Assembly: GCA_947469285.1 (NCBI GenBank) | Contig: CANIOW010000022.1 | Span: forward strand, 1-53,384 | Direction: 5' to 3' | Length of the DNA stretch: 53,384 bases | Source of the DNA: Gammaproteobacteria bacterium | Lineage (GTDB): Bacteria > Pseudomonadota > Gammaproteobacteria > Steroidobacterales > Steroidobacteraceae | Shown: one piece after another, positions 1 to 9,123 of the stretch | Layout of the letters: each line of letters opens with the position of its first letter | Position numbering within the stretch: the stretch's first letter is position 1 | Notes under the pieces: generated by a model | What the model saw: the letters and a program-made list of their open reading frames with translations, nothing else | Database searches by the model: none | What the model was told of the DNA's origin: nothing | Made by a program: the position numbers and the translations under genes

Positions 1-1
1 C

Positions 2-145
2 ACCCACCTGCTAGACGGCGCCCGCGCTATCTTGCTCGATGGTGCTGGTTTTGCCGAAGTGTGGCCACATCTGGCCGTGCTCGCCACGCTGGCGCTGGTG
101 TTCCTCAGCCTGGCCGCCGTGGGCTTTAAATGGCGCGCGGACTAA
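2..145 (+). CDS. ABC-2 type transporter permease, C-terminal end (partial)
   Basis: The reading frame is open from base 2 to the TAA at 143-145 and gives the last 47 residues of a protein that starts outside the window. It begins THLLDGARAILLDG and then runs into one hydrophobic helix (LAVLATLALVFLSLAAVGF) and a short basic tail FKWRAD. A 'P-L-T-H/Y-L-x-D-G-x-R' segment before a final membrane helix and a short cytoplasmic tail is the usual end of ABC-2 family exporter permeases. The ATPase partner is probably upstream, outside the window. The gene converges on the FtsX-type exporter genes of the opposite strand, 102 bases away, with no clear terminator between them. Family assignment rests on this short tail only. 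Confidence 0.6.
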   Translation, partial: THLLDGARAILLDGAGFAEVWPHLAVLATLALVFLSLAAVGFKWRAD

Positions 146-247
146 AGCCGCGGATAGCGTTTTAGTGAGAGCGCATCGGCGTTCGAACACCCGATGGCAC
201 GGCTGCTTTCCCCGCAGCTGACGCGGTCGATGACGCCAGCAGTGCGA

Positions 248-1450
248 TTATGTCGCCCTTAGACCTTCGGTCACCGGCATGTGTGCGGCGCGCCAGCCAG
301 GCAGCAGCCCGCCCACCAAGCCGAGCAGCAGCGCATAGACCACGCCTGTGACTAGCAACCCTGGTGTGACCCGAAACGCAAACGACACCTGACTGAAAGT
401 GGCGAAGTTTAAGGTTGAGGTCTGGTATCCGTTGAAGGCGGCGTAGGCTGCCGCGCCACCGAGAACGCCACCCAGCAAACCCAACGCTAACGCTTCGACC
501 AACACCGACACCAGCACCGGTGTACCACCAAAACCGATGGCACGCAGGGTGGCAATCTCCCGCGTTCGCGCAGCGACGGCCGAATACATGGTATTCACGG
601 CCGCGAACACCGCACCAGCGCCCATGAGCAATGCGATGGTGAAGCCAAGCGTGCGGATGATGGTGACCAGAATCTTCGACTGCTCGGCTAGAAACTCGCG
701 TTCTGTGAGCACGCTGATATCAACGCGTGGATCACCCGCCAGTGAACGTTTCAGCTGACCCAGCGTCGCCTTACTTTCCAGCTTGGCATGCACTGACTGC
801 ACCGTCGTGCCACGCCGGTAAGCCCCCGCCAGCACCCAGCGATCGGCCCAGACCTCAGACTCCGACACTGAGCCATCATCACTGAAGATGCCCACAATGG
901 ACCAGCGACGACTGCCCGCAATAATCTGGCGTCCGACCTCAAGGCCATAGAACTGGGTAGCGGCCGCCTTCCCCACAATGACTTCGTCATGCCCGGCGCT
1001 GAGCATGCGACCATCAATGATGCGAAAGGCGCGCCGAATCTGCGCTGCATGCGGCCCCACACCACGAAACGGCACGTTGCTCGCAGGGCCCGACGCCCCT
1101 TCACGACGCGTCGGTAAATCCAAAATGGTAAACAATTCCGGCGAGGCTAAGGCTTCGCCATCAATCCGCGCCAGCCCCGGTGCATCGGTGATGACCTGGA
1201 CTTGGTCTTTCGCTAACGCACTGGACAGTTCGTTGCCCGAGCCGCCGCGAATGATAATCACCGCATCGTCGCGGCCCTTCTGTGAAACCGTGGCTTTAAA
1301 ACCCTCGCTGATAGACAGCAGCGCGACCAGCACCCCGACTACGCCGGCAATGCCAACCACTGCTACCAGAGACGAATCTAAGCGAGCGGGAATATTGCGC
1401 AGGTTCAACGCGGTGACGGCCAGTATCTGGCGAACAGTATGGTTGGCCAT
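248..1450 (-). CDS. FtsX/MacB-type ABC transporter permease
   Basis: Integral membrane permease of a MacB/LolCDE-like ABC exporter. The 400-residue protein has the standard layout: one membrane helix near residues 25-47, a large periplasmic MacB_PCD-like domain (about 50-265), then three helices at roughly 275-300, 325-350 and 365-385. The first of these is followed by the conserved cytoplasmic segment AARTREIATLRAIGF. The C-terminus (LLPGWRAAHMPVTEGLR) is also typical of FtsX permeases. It is the last gene of a four-gene minus-strand operon (adaptor, ATPase, permease, permease), three bases after the preceding permease gene. Members of this superfamily do not move substrates through the membrane channel in the ordinary way but couple ATP hydrolysis to periplasmic events; the substrate here cannot be told. 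Confidence 0.85.
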   Translation of the reverse strand: MANHTVRQILAVTALNLRNIPARLDSSLVAVVGIAGVVGVLVALLSISEGFKATVSQKGRDDAVIIIRGGSGNELSSALAKDQVQVITDAPGLARIDGEALASPELFTILDLPTRREGASGPASNVPFRGVGPHAAQIRRAFRIIDGRMLSAGHDEVIVGKAAATQFYGLEVGRQIIAGSRRWSIVGIFSDDGSVSESEVWADRWVLAGAYRRGTTVQSVHAKLESKATLGQLKRSLAGDPRVDISVLTEREFLAEQSKILVTIIRTLGFTIALLMGAGAVFAAVNTMYSAVAARTREIATLRAIGFGGTPVLVSVLVEALALGLLGGVLGGAAAYAAFNGYQTSTLNFATFSQVSFAFRVTPGLLVTGVVYALLLGLVGGLLPGWRAAHMPVTEGLRAT

Positions 1451-1453
1451 CGT

Positions 1454-2659
1454 TCAATCCCGCCGCAGTGCATCGACAATCTTCAAGCGCATTGCCTGAA
1501 TGGCCGGCCAGATACCTGCGACCAGCCCGAGCATCACCACCCACACCAGACCCTGTACCAAGGTAGTGGGGGTCACTTCAAAGCCGGGCAAGAAGCGTTG
1601 CAGCGCTATTGCCAGCTGCAACCCCAGCAGCCAGGCCGCACCCATGCCCAAAATACCGCCGATGGCAGTGATCAAGACACTTTCCGCCAGCACCAGCGAC
1701 AAAATAGTGCCGTTGCCAAACCCTAGGGTCTTTAGCACGCCAATCTCGTTGGTGCGCTCGCGCACCGACTGGGCCATGGTGTTGGCGGACACTAACAGCA
1801 TCGTAAAGAACACGGCAGTGACGACCGCGCCAAGGATGGCCCCGATACTGCCGATCTGCTTCATGAAGCCCTGTGTCATGGCCTTTTCGGTCTGTGTCTT
1901 GGTTTCCGCCGGCGAGTTAGCGAACAGCGCGTCAATACGCCGCGCAACTGCTGGTGCCTGCTCCGGACGGGGCACCTGTACCATCACCCAGCCAATGCGA
2001 TCACGCTGCGCATCCGACAAGGTTTCGTTGAAATAATCATAGTGCAGCAATAACTGACGCGAATCGCCACCGTCGCGAACATCGAAGATGGCGCGGACGG
2101 TCACGTCCCAGACATTCGAACCATCTTTACGGCGATAGATCTCGCTCTTGATGGGGACGACATCACCCACTTTCCAACCATAAGCTTGCGCCACCGCTCG
2201 GCCAGCCAACAGCCCGGTACGGTCAGCCAGAAAGGCCTCCCGCTGGGCGCGCGGTATTTCAAACTCTGGATACATCGCCAGGTAAGCCTCAGCTTGCACC
2301 GGGAAAGTCGGTACCTGCTCGCGTATATCCTTGATGTAGCCGCCAATCCAGTTGGCAGAGCTCACACGCAACACGCCATCTACGCTGCGCACCCGATTCA
2401 AGTAACTCTCAGGCAGAGGCAGGATAAAGCTGACCTTGTGCTGCACCATCAGGCGGTCAGCTCCTGCCTGCTGCACTCCCCGTTCGAAGGCACGTTCCAT
2501 GGCACCGGCCAGTGCGTACAACATAAAGGCAATAAAGATAGAGCCGATCGTAAAGGCAGTGCGCAGCCGCCGACGCCGCAGGCTGGCCCATACCAGAGGC
2601 AAGTAGCGAGCGACATGCCACAGTCGCTCCAGGCGCAGGCGGCTTCCGCCCACGCTCAA
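1454..2659 (-). CDS. FtsX/MacB-type ABC transporter permease (second subunit)
   Basis: Second permease of the exporter, paralogous in layout to its downstream neighbour: N-terminal helix at about 33-52, periplasmic domain to about 275, then three C-terminal helices. The family's cytoplasmic signature is seen as VRERTNEIGVLKTLGFGNG. Two different FtsX-type permeases next to one ATPase suggest a heterodimeric transporter, as in the LolCE or DevC-like systems. The longest start is a TTG (2659) whose last bases overlap the TGA of the ATPase gene; a GTG at 2653 is an alternative start two codons in. Either way translation is probably coupled to that of the ATPase. Confidence 0.85.
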   Translation of the reverse strand: MSVGGSRLRLERLWHVARYLPLVWASLRRRRLRTAFTIGSIFIAFMLYALAGAMERAFERGVQQAGADRLMVQHKVSFILPLPESYLNRVRSVDGVLRVSSANWIGGYIKDIREQVPTFPVQAEAYLAMYPEFEIPRAQREAFLADRTGLLAGRAVAQAYGWKVGDVVPIKSEIYRRKDGSNVWDVTVRAIFDVRDGGDSRQLLLHYDYFNETLSDAQRDRIGWVMVQVPRPEQAPAVARRIDALFANSPAETKTQTEKAMTQGFMKQIGSIGAILGAVVTAVFFTMLLVSANTMAQSVRERTNEIGVLKTLGFGNGTILSLVLAESVLITAIGGILGMGAAWLLGLQLAIALQRFLPGFEVTPTTLVQGLVWVVMLGLVAGIWPAIQAMRLKIVDALRRD

Positions 2660-3339
2660 CGCACCTCAGCGTGCAGCACGCCCTTATCCAGATGTAACTG
2701 ACGCGTAGCACGTGCGGCGGCGCGTGGATCATGCGTCACCATCAAGATGGTTTTACCGTGCTGGCGATTCAGTTCCTGCAACAGGTCGAGAATTTCATCG
2801 CCGGACTTGCGGTCCAGATCACCCGTGGGTTCGTCGCACAGCAACAAGGTGGGGTCCGAAACAATGGCACGCGCAATGCCCACCCGCTGTTCCTGACCAC
2901 CCGACAATTCCCGCGGCCGGTGCGATAAACGATCTTCCAGACCCACCAGGGTCAAGGCTGCTCTGGCCCGTCGACGACGCTCGGCAGCGGGCAAATCACT
3001 GAGTAGCAATGGCAACTCAACGTTGGCCTCGGCGGTCAACACCGGTAGCAAGTTGTACATCTGAAACACGAAACCGACATGGTCAGCGCGCCAACGAGCC
3101 AGAGCGGCATCTGGTAGCTCACCAATGGCCAGACCGCCAATGGTTAACTCGCCCGAGGTCATCCGGTCCAGCCCCCCTAGCAGGTTCAACAGCGTGGACT
3201 TGCCCGAGCCAGAAGGCCCCATCAGTGCTACAAATTCCCCTTCACCAATCTCGAGCGACAGCCCATCGAGCACGCGCAAACGCTCGGTACCGCGACGGTA
3301 CTCCTTGACCAAATCACGCAAATGGATGAGCGGCTGCAT
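2656..3339 (-). CDS. ABC transporter ATP-binding protein (LolD/MacB class)
   Basis: Cytoplasmic ATPase that powers the two FtsX-type permeases. In 227 residues it shows Walker A (GPSGSGKST, about 41-49), the Q-loop region FVFQMYNLLP, the ABC signature LSGGQEQR, Walker B LLLCDEPTGDLD and the H-loop MVTHDP. The signature reads QEQR rather than the more usual QQQR, a conservative change. Length and the N-terminus (LRDLVKEYRRGTERLRVLDGLSL) match the LolD/MacB branch that works with FtsX-type permeases. It lies three bases after the periplasmic adaptor gene and overlaps the next permease gene, so the set is a single operon. Confidence 0.93.
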   Translation of the reverse strand: MQPLIHLRDLVKEYRRGTERLRVLDGLSLEIGEGEFVALMGPSGSGKSTLLNLLGGLDRMTSGELTIGGLAIGELPDAALARWRADHVGFVFQMYNLLPVLTAEANVELPLLLSDLPAAERRRRARAALTLVGLEDRLSHRPRELSGGQEQRVGIARAIVSDPTLLLCDEPTGDLDRKSGDEILDLLQELNRQHGKTILMVTHDPRAAARATRQLHLDKGVLHAEVR

Positions 3340-3342
3340 GGG

Positions 3343-4575
3343 TTAATCGGCGACCTTGGCCTGCACCGCACGCCCGTCGGCCAGACCCGCTGGCGGGGAC
3401 ACGATGACGGTCACGCCGGGCTCGAGCCCTTTCAGGATTGGCACCAACTGGTCACGCACTGGCCCTACCTGCACCGCTACCGAGACGGCTTTACCATCGA
3501 CGACCGTCCACACGTGCTGCGCTGTAGCGCCAGTGACGGACTCTTTGACCATGGCCTTTTCAGGTACCCAAGACAGGGGCGCTGCGACCTTGGCGGACTC
3601 GGAGTCCAAGAAGCGGACTTTCACCCCCATGTCAGGCAGCACGCGGGCATCGACGGCATCGAAACCAACGCGTACGCGCACCGTGGCTTTCTGGCGGTCA
3701 GCCGTGGGCACAATCGCGATGACGTGCGCGCGATAAGTCACCGTATCGTAGGCGTCGAGTACCGCCTCCACGGGCATACCGGCATGCACCCGGTTGATGA
3801 AGCTCTCGTTCACGTCGACTTCAATCTCCCGCGAACTCATGTCCACCACCGTGGCAATGCCCGTACGGGTGAACCCGCCGCCCGCAGACACGGGTGACAC
3901 CATTTCGCCTGGCTGCGCCGCCTTGGAGATGATGACGCCCGCAAACGGCGCGCGGATCACCAGATCATCCAGCTGCTGCTGCTGCTGCGCCACACGCGCT
4001 ACCGCCACGGAGGCGGTGCTGCGAGCAACGGCCATCCGCGCTTCCAAAGCAGCCACTTCCGCGATCGCCGCATCGACGGCACCCTGGGCGACCAGTTTGC
4101 GTTCCAGCAGCGCTAGCGTCCGATCACGGGTGCGCACGGCCTCATCGCGCCGCACTTGTATTTCGGTCAGTTCACGGGCTGTGGTCTCACGCTGTGCTAC
4201 GGACAACCGATAGGCCGCGCGCGCCGCCGCGTCGTCGACACGCGCCAGCACCTCGCCGGCTTTGACCACGCTACCTTCCTCGAAGGTCACGTCCACCAGC
4301 TGACCCGTCGTGCGGCTGGCCACGGTGGCAATCCGCCGCGCCACCACATAACCGGAGGCATTCAGGACGGCGCCAGCTGCCGAGGACGGCTCTGCCACCG
4401 TCGTTTCCACCACCAGCGGCTGGCTGCGACCGAAGACCAGAAAGGCCACCAGCAACGCCAGCGCGGCACCGAGCAACGGCTTGAACCAGCGGCGCGAGGC
4501 GACCGCCTGATAGCGGGAGGCATCCAGGCCCCGGTCGATTTTGAGGCTGTCGAGCGTGTCTTTGTCCAGGGCCAT
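3343..4575 (-). CDS. Periplasmic adaptor protein of the exporter (HlyD/MacA family)
   Basis: Membrane-fusion protein of 410 residues. A short cytoplasmic N-terminus is followed by one membrane anchor (about 32-49, LLGAALALLVAFLVFG). Then come a biotinyl/lipoyl-like half (SRTTGQLVDVTFEEGSVVKAG, about 88-108), an alpha-helical hairpin of about 100 residues with high Ala, Arg and Gln content including a run of four Gln, the second lipoyl half (VIRAPFAGVIISK), and beta-barrel and membrane-proximal domains. It would link the inner-membrane ABC complex to an outer-membrane channel; no TolC-like gene is in the window. First gene of the operon; it diverges from tatD across a short intergenic region that must hold both promoters. 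Confidence 0.9.
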   Translation of the reverse strand: MALDKDTLDSLKIDRGLDASRYQAVASRRWFKPLLGAALALLVAFLVFGRSQPLVVETTVAEPSSAAGAVLNASGYVVARRIATVASRTTGQLVDVTFEEGSVVKAGEVLARVDDAAARAAYRLSVAQRETTARELTEIQVRRDEAVRTRDRTLALLERKLVAQGAVDAAIAEVAALEARMAVARSTASVAVARVAQQQQQLDDLVIRAPFAGVIISKAAQPGEMVSPVSAGGGFTRTGIATVVDMSSREIEVDVNESFINRVHAGMPVEAVLDAYDTVTYRAHVIAIVPTADRQKATVRVRVGFDAVDARVLPDMGVKVRFLDSESAKVAAPLSWVPEKAMVKESVTGATAQHVWTVVDGKAVSVAVQVGPVRDQLVPILKGLEPGVTVIVSPPAGLADGRAVQAKVAD

Positions 4576-4710
4576 AACCAGTGCTCAAATTATCGGAAGT
4601 GCGCAATGCTACACAGTCGCGGCGACAGAGTCGCTAGAATGCGCAGCGATATGTCTAGCCAGCTTTCCACCGCCTCAACCCATGCGCCTGGAGACACGCT
4701 GCCCCCCCCG

Positions 4711-5517
4711 ATGCCGTTGCTGACCGACATTGGGGTGAATCTTGGGCATGACAGTTTCGATGCTGATCGCCACGCGGTAGTGGCCCGTGCCACGGCCGGC
4801 GGCGTGCGGCGCATGATCGTGACCGGCGCCTCGCTCGCGGGGACACAGCAGGCGATCGAGCTGGTTCGTCAGTGGCCTGAGGTCATGCGCTGTACCGCTG
4901 GCGTACATCCTCACCACGCCAGTGATCTTGCCTCCCCAGAGGCTTTCGATCAACTCAGGCACCTGATTCAATCCCCTGAAGTAGTCTCAGGAGGCGAATG
5001 CGGTCTTGATTTTTTTCGTAACTTATCACCGCAAGCTATTCAAATTGCTCAATTTGAGAAACAACTTGAACTGTGTGCAGAATATCAACGCCCTGTCTTT
5101 CTGCACCAAAGAGATGCGCACCCTGACTTTCTGAAGGTGTTGGATCGCTGGCTCCACCGTCTACCACGCGCCGTCGTGCACTGTTTCACGGGGACTGGCG
5201 CTGAGCTACAAGACTATCTGGACCGCGACCTCTACGTGGGGGTGACCGGGTGGATCTGCGACGAACGACGGGGGCAACACCTGCGAGAGCTGGTGGGCCG
5301 CATTCCCCTGCACCGCCTGATGGTAGAGACGGACGCCCCTTATCTCCTTCCACGGGACCTACCCAAGTACCTGCTGCCGCACCGGTCTCACCGTCGCAAC
5401 GAACCAGCCTTTCTGCCACACGTATTGCAGACCGTCGCCCAGTGCCGCGGCGAGGCCGCGACGGTCACCGCGGCAGGGACCACCGCCACGGCGGCAGCGT
5501 TTTTCGACTGGCCCTGA
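4711..5517 (+). CDS. tatD: TatD-family metal-dependent hydrolase / deoxyribonuclease
   Basis: Amidohydrolase-fold metalloenzyme, known in the family as a 3'-5' exonuclease with roles in DNA repair or quality control. Motifs in order: DIGVNL near the N-terminus, CTAGVHPHHA, SGGECGLDFFRN, VFLHQRDAH, VVHCFTG, MVETDAPYLLPRDL and RRNEP, which supply the metal ligands (His, Glu, His, His, Asp). The ATG at 4711 gives 268 residues beginning MPLLTDIGVNL, which fits the family; ATGs at 4651 and 4639 would add 20-24 low-complexity residues. None has a good Shine-Dalgarno. The segment at about 4960-5130 is much richer in A and T than its flanks and uses different codons (TTA, TCA, ATT, AGA) although the protein stays conserved. 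Confidence 0.9.
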   Translation: MPLLTDIGVNLGHDSFDADRHAVVARATAGGVRRMIVTGASLAGTQQAIELVRQWPEVMRCTAGVHPHHASDLASPEAFDQLRHLIQSPEVVSGGECGLDFFRNLSPQAIQIAQFEKQLELCAEYQRPVFLHQRDAHPDFLKVLDRWLHRLPRAVVHCFTGTGAELQDYLDRDLYVGVTGWICDERRGQHLRELVGRIPLHRLMVETDAPYLLPRDLPKYLLPHRSHRRNEPAFLPHVLQTVAQCRGEAATVTAAGTTATAAAFFDWP

Positions 5518-5732
5518 GCAGGCGCCGCTAAGCTGCTGGCTGCCGGGGTGCCGGGGTGCCGTGCTGGGATAACTCTCTAGGCCCGTGGACACCTACGCCG
5601 CGCCGAACTGTCTTTTCACTCCGGTACACTTGCTCACGTGCTTTTTATCAGAAACCTGCATCCTGATCCCAGAGCGACTTCGCTAGAGGACGCTCCGGCC
5701 CGCGGCGTGTGTGCCTCGCGCCTATCCCGACC

Positions 5733-7163
5733 ATGACCACTGACCTCCATGGCAATACGCTGTCGACGAGCGACGTGACGGCCACGCAGGCAGTTAATGC
5801 GTTCGTCAGCGGGTTCCTTGGCTATACGCCACAAATTCTGCAAGTGCTCCCGGCAGCAGAACGCCACCCGGAACACGGGCTACTGAACACGCTGGCCGCG
5901 GCAGTGTGCCTGTTCGCTGAATCCCCCGCAGCCCCGGCGCAAGCGGCGCCTTATCTGGCCGCCGCCGCACGCGCCGTCACCCACGGCAGTGGAGCCACGG
6001 AGCGTGAACGTGGCTGGCTGGCCCATGTGCAGGCCTGGGCCGACGACGACATCGATCTGGCACAGCGGATTGCCGACGAACTGCTCACGGCGAACCCACG
6101 TGATCTGGCCATGCTCAAGCTCCACCAGTACCACAGCTTCAACCGCGGCGAGTGCGCGGCAATGCTGCGCGCGGCACGCCGCTCGATGCCCGTGGCAAGG
6201 GAGGTACCGGAGGTTCACGGCATGCTGGCGTTTGCTCTGGAACAATGCCATCACCTAGAAGCGGCTGAAAGCGCTGCCCGCGAAGCGCTGGCGATGACCC
6301 GGCAAGAACCCTGGGCGCAACATGCGCTGGCGCATGTGCTGCTCACCCAAGGTCGACTCGCAGAAGGCCGGGATTTTCTCCGCCAACACAGCGACACCTG
6401 GCGCGGACTCGTGTCGTTCATCGAAACGCATAACCACTGGCATCTGGCCCTGTTTGAGCTCGCTCTGGGCGAAACCGCGGCCGCACTAGCGCGTTACGAC
6501 GAGCAGGTGTGGGCCCATGATCACAGCTATTCTCAGGACCAGGTGGGCGCCGTGAGCCTGCTCGCCCGCATTGAACTGGCGGGTGGCGAAGTAGGCCATC
6601 GCTGGCAAGCGCTAGCGCCGTGGTTACAAGCCAGAGCCAACGACGCCACGCTGCCCTTCTTGAGTGTGCAATATGCCTACGGCTTGTTGCGCGCCGCCGC
6701 CGTACACGCCGATGCAGCCAGCGCTGAAGCAGCCAAGGCGCTACTGGTGGCGGCCAGTGCACGCGCGCATCAGGAACACACGCTACCACCACCACGACGC
6801 GTCTGGGAGCGCGTGGCGGTACCCCTGATTCAAGGGATGTTCCAATACACCCAGGGCGACGCGATGGGCGCCGTGAGCACGTGGGCACCCTTGCAAGGGC
6901 AACTGTTGTCACTGGGTGGCAGCCACGCGCAGCGTGACCTGTTCGCCCAGCTTTATATCGATGCCTTGTTGCAAGCCGGCGAATGGAACACCGCCCAACA
7001 ATGGCTGGAGCTGCGCCGTGTTCAAGACCCCGATGGAATACCGCTGCAACGCCTGTTGGGGCGCACCTACGACGCGCTGGGGTTGCCGCGCGAGGCCGCC
7101 ATGGCGCGCGCACGTGCTCAGGCACCAACGGGGCATGCCGGCACCGATGCCGGTCGCGGTTAG
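5733..7163 (+). CDS. Tetratricopeptide-repeat protein, TTC38-like
   Basis: A 476-residue, Ala- and Leu-rich, all-helical protein with no signal peptide or membrane segment, so probably cytoplasmic. The N-terminus (DLHGNTLSTSDVTATQAVNAF, then a short FLGYTP segment) and the regular paired helices that follow resemble the TPR-containing TTC38-like family, found in many bacteria without a firm biochemical role. The ATG at 5733 is preferred; a GTG at 5709 in the same frame would add eight residues. The gene runs towards the thr/NERD operon and its stop codon overlaps the stop of the NERD gene on the other strand (TTAG), with no terminator between. Function unknown. Confidence 0.75.
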   Translation: MTTDLHGNTLSTSDVTATQAVNAFVSGFLGYTPQILQVLPAAERHPEHGLLNTLAAAVCLFAESPAAPAQAAPYLAAAARAVTHGSGATERERGWLAHVQAWADDDIDLAQRIADELLTANPRDLAMLKLHQYHSFNRGECAAMLRAARRSMPVAREVPEVHGMLAFALEQCHHLEAAESAAREALAMTRQEPWAQHALAHVLLTQGRLAEGRDFLRQHSDTWRGLVSFIETHNHWHLALFELALGETAAALARYDEQVWAHDHSYSQDQVGAVSLLARIELAGGEVGHRWQALAPWLQARANDATLPFLSVQYAYGLLRAAAVHADAASAEAAKALLVAASARAHQEHTLPPPRRVWERVAVPLIQGMFQYTQGDAMGAVSTWAPLQGQLLSLGGSHAQRDLFAQLYIDALLQAGEWNTAQQWLELRRVQDPDGIPLQRLLGRTYDALGLPREAAMARARAQAPTGHAGTDAGRG

Positions 7164-7783
7164 TTCAGTCCGGGTACTACCGGCACGTGACGGGAACCGA
7201 ACACGGCCTGCGCGGCTACCAATTCGAAGGCCAGCAGCCAACGTGGGTCCGGCTGCAGCAATGCGCGATCCACCGCCGGAAAATCCGCGGTAAACGAGCC
7301 ATCGTGTAGCACCAGGGGCGGATGCCCTTTGGGAAAACGTGCGTTGTCTGGAAACACCACCCGGCCTTCCACCGGCACGCCCTCGCCGGCCAATGCACCC
7401 ACCGCCGCCAGCCGGTCATACAGTGGACGCAAAGGGTTGGCAAAAGTCAGCCGCGCTCCACTGCCGGTGGGCATAAGCGCCCAGTGGTCCATCAGCTCGC
7501 TACCAAACACCACGCCTTTGAGATCCCGTTCAGCCACCACCAGCAGACCGCGCGGCAGCAGCAACAGGTGATCTAAATGTAACTGGCTGCCATTGCCATC
7601 GGGCACCAGCACAGACGACAGCCGCCGAAAACTGACGCTGTCAAGCCGCGACAACCGCGCTCGTTCACGACGTCGTAGCTGCCAGCGACGAAAAACCGTG
7701 ACGCTGATCCACAACACCGCAAGCACCGCCAACACGGCAGCAGCCACCCACCAGCGTTCATCGGGGACCGTGAACTCGTTCAC
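7160..7783 (-). CDS. Membrane-anchored NERD-domain protein
   Basis: A 207-residue protein with one N-terminal membrane helix (about 12-32), a basic stretch RRWQLRRRERARLSRL, and a domain that looks like NERD (nuclease-related domain): HLDHLLLLPRGLLVVAERDLKG, VVFGSELMDHWA, FANPLRPLYDRLAAV and VVFPDNARFPKG correspond to the usual D-H-[IL], E-x-K-N-x-x-G, W and NP-x-x-Q-N positions. The usual E-T-K-N-Y catalytic-like motif reads AERDLKG here, so nuclease activity is doubtful. The GTG start overlaps the TGA of thrC (GTGA), so it is probably translated together with the threonine operon. Why a NERD protein should be coupled to threonine synthesis is not apparent. Confidence 0.7.
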   Translation of the reverse strand: MNEFTVPDERWWVAAAVLAVLAVLWISVTVFRRWQLRRRERARLSRLDSVSFRRLSSVLVPDGNGSQLHLDHLLLLPRGLLVVAERDLKGVVFGSELMDHWALMPTGSGARLTFANPLRPLYDRLAAVGALAGEGVPVEGRVVFPDNARFPKGHPPLVLHDGSFTADFPAVDRALLQPDPRWLLAFELVAAQAVFGSRHVPVVPGLN

Positions 7784-9123
7784 TGCCCAACCGTGCTGCT
7801 TGCCGCGGCCGCCCCAGCTTCCAGCGCACCACGTAACGCTGCCAAGGTGGCGGCAACTTCGGTCGAGTGGCTTGGCAACTCCAGCAGATGCGCCAGCGCC
7901 GGCGGCACGTCCACCGGACCCACCAGCGGCTCAACGGTCTCCGGAAATTTCGCTGCGTGGGCGGTGGCCACCCAGACCCAATCCTGGGCGCGTTCAGTTG
8001 GCGATAACTGTGCCCACGCATCCGCGGCCACGGCCGTATGTGGACAGAACACTTCACCATGCAACGCGCGCTCGGCCACGATGTGTTGCTGAATGGCCGC
8101 ATCGTCCGTCACGGTAGCGCGCACGGCAGACCGCAAACTGTCCAACGCCGGATGCAAGGTACGCAGGCGTTCCATGTTGGAGGGGTTACCCACATCCATG
8201 GCACTGGCCAAGGTCGCCGTGCTGGTGCGCGGCAGCCACTCGCCAGTGGCCAGAAAATCGGGCACGGTGCGATTGGCATTGTGCGCCAGCAAGACCGGAC
8301 CAATGGGTAGCCCCACCGCCTTGGCCCACAGACAGGCCATGCTATTTCCCAGATTACCTGAAGGAATGATGAAGCCCGGACGGCGGCCATGACGACGCCA
8401 ATACTGCAGCGACGCCCAGGCGTAGTAGGTGGCCTGTGGCAGCAGACGCCCGAGATTGATGCTATTGGCACTGGTGAGCGCATAGCGCTCGCGTAAGGCC
8501 TCTTCAGCGAACGCTTCCTTCACCATGCGCTGGCAGTCATCGAAGGTGCCACGCACGGCCAGCGCCTGCACGTTATCGTCCCAGCAGGTGAGCTGCTTCT
8601 CCTGTCGTGGCGAAACCAGCCCCTTGGGGAACAGCACGACCACGCGCGCCCAAGGACGGCCATGAAATGCCGCCGCGACGGCACCGCCCGTGTCACCGGA
8701 GGTGGCCACCAAGATGGTGCTGCGCTGGCCTTTGGCATGGGGCAAACGTTCCATACTGGCGGCGAGAAAACGCGCGCCAAAGTCTTTAAAAGCGGCCGTG
8801 GGGCCGTGAAACAACTCCAGCACCGACTGATGACCGCCATCGCGCGGCGGCAGTTCACGCAGCGCCAGCGGAAAGTTAAACGCGTCATTACAAATTTCGC
8901 GCAAGCGCGAAGCCAGTTCGCAGCCAACAAAGAACGGCGTCAGGAACCGTTCAGCCACTTCCGGCAGCGTCTCGGCCCCATCGAAACTAGCGAGTGGCAA
9001 ATTTGGCAGCGCCACCGGCACGTACAGCCCACCATCCGGCGCGAGGCCCTGGGCAATGGCGTGACCAGCAGTCAGTAACGGCGCACCACCACGGGTACTT
9101 GCGTAGAGCATCGCTGCCGTCAT
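7780..9123 (-). CDS. thrC: Threonine synthase
   Basis: Pyridoxal-phosphate enzyme that converts O-phosphohomoserine to threonine, the last step of the pathway. It starts TAAMLYASTRGGAPLL and has the PLP-lysine motif FHGPTAAFKDFGARF, the phosphate-binding loop ATSGDTGGAVAAAFHG, and IPSGNLGNSMACLWAK. The ATG at 9123 is chosen because it overlaps the thrB stop (ATGA) and gives 447 residues, normal for the family; the frame is open further upstream but that part lies inside thrB. Third gene of thrA-thrB-thrC. Confidence 0.95.
   Translation of the reverse strand: MTAAMLYASTRGGAPLLTAGHAIAQGLAPDGGLYVPVALPNLPLASFDGAETLPEVAERFLTPFFVGCELASRLREICNDAFNFPLALRELPPRDGGHQSVLELFHGPTAAFKDFGARFLAASMERLPHAKGQRSTILVATSGDTGGAVAAAFHGRPWARVVVLFPKGLVSPRQEKQLTCWDDNVQALAVRGTFDDCQRMVKEAFAEEALRERYALTSANSINLGRLLPQATYYAWASLQYWRRHGRRPGFIIPSGNLGNSMACLWAKAVGLPIGPVLLAHNANRTVPDFLATGEWLPRTSTATLASAMDVGNPSNMERLRTLHPALDSLRSAVRATVTDDAAIQQHIVAERALHGEVFCPHTAVAADAWAQLSPTERAQDWVWVATAHAAKFPETVEPLVGPVDVPPALAHLLELPSHSTEVAATLAALRGALEAGAAAASSTVGQ

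Noticed and set aside
4156-4710. Upstream extension of the tatD frame
   Set aside because: Most of it is antisense to the adaptor gene. TatD homology starts near 4711.
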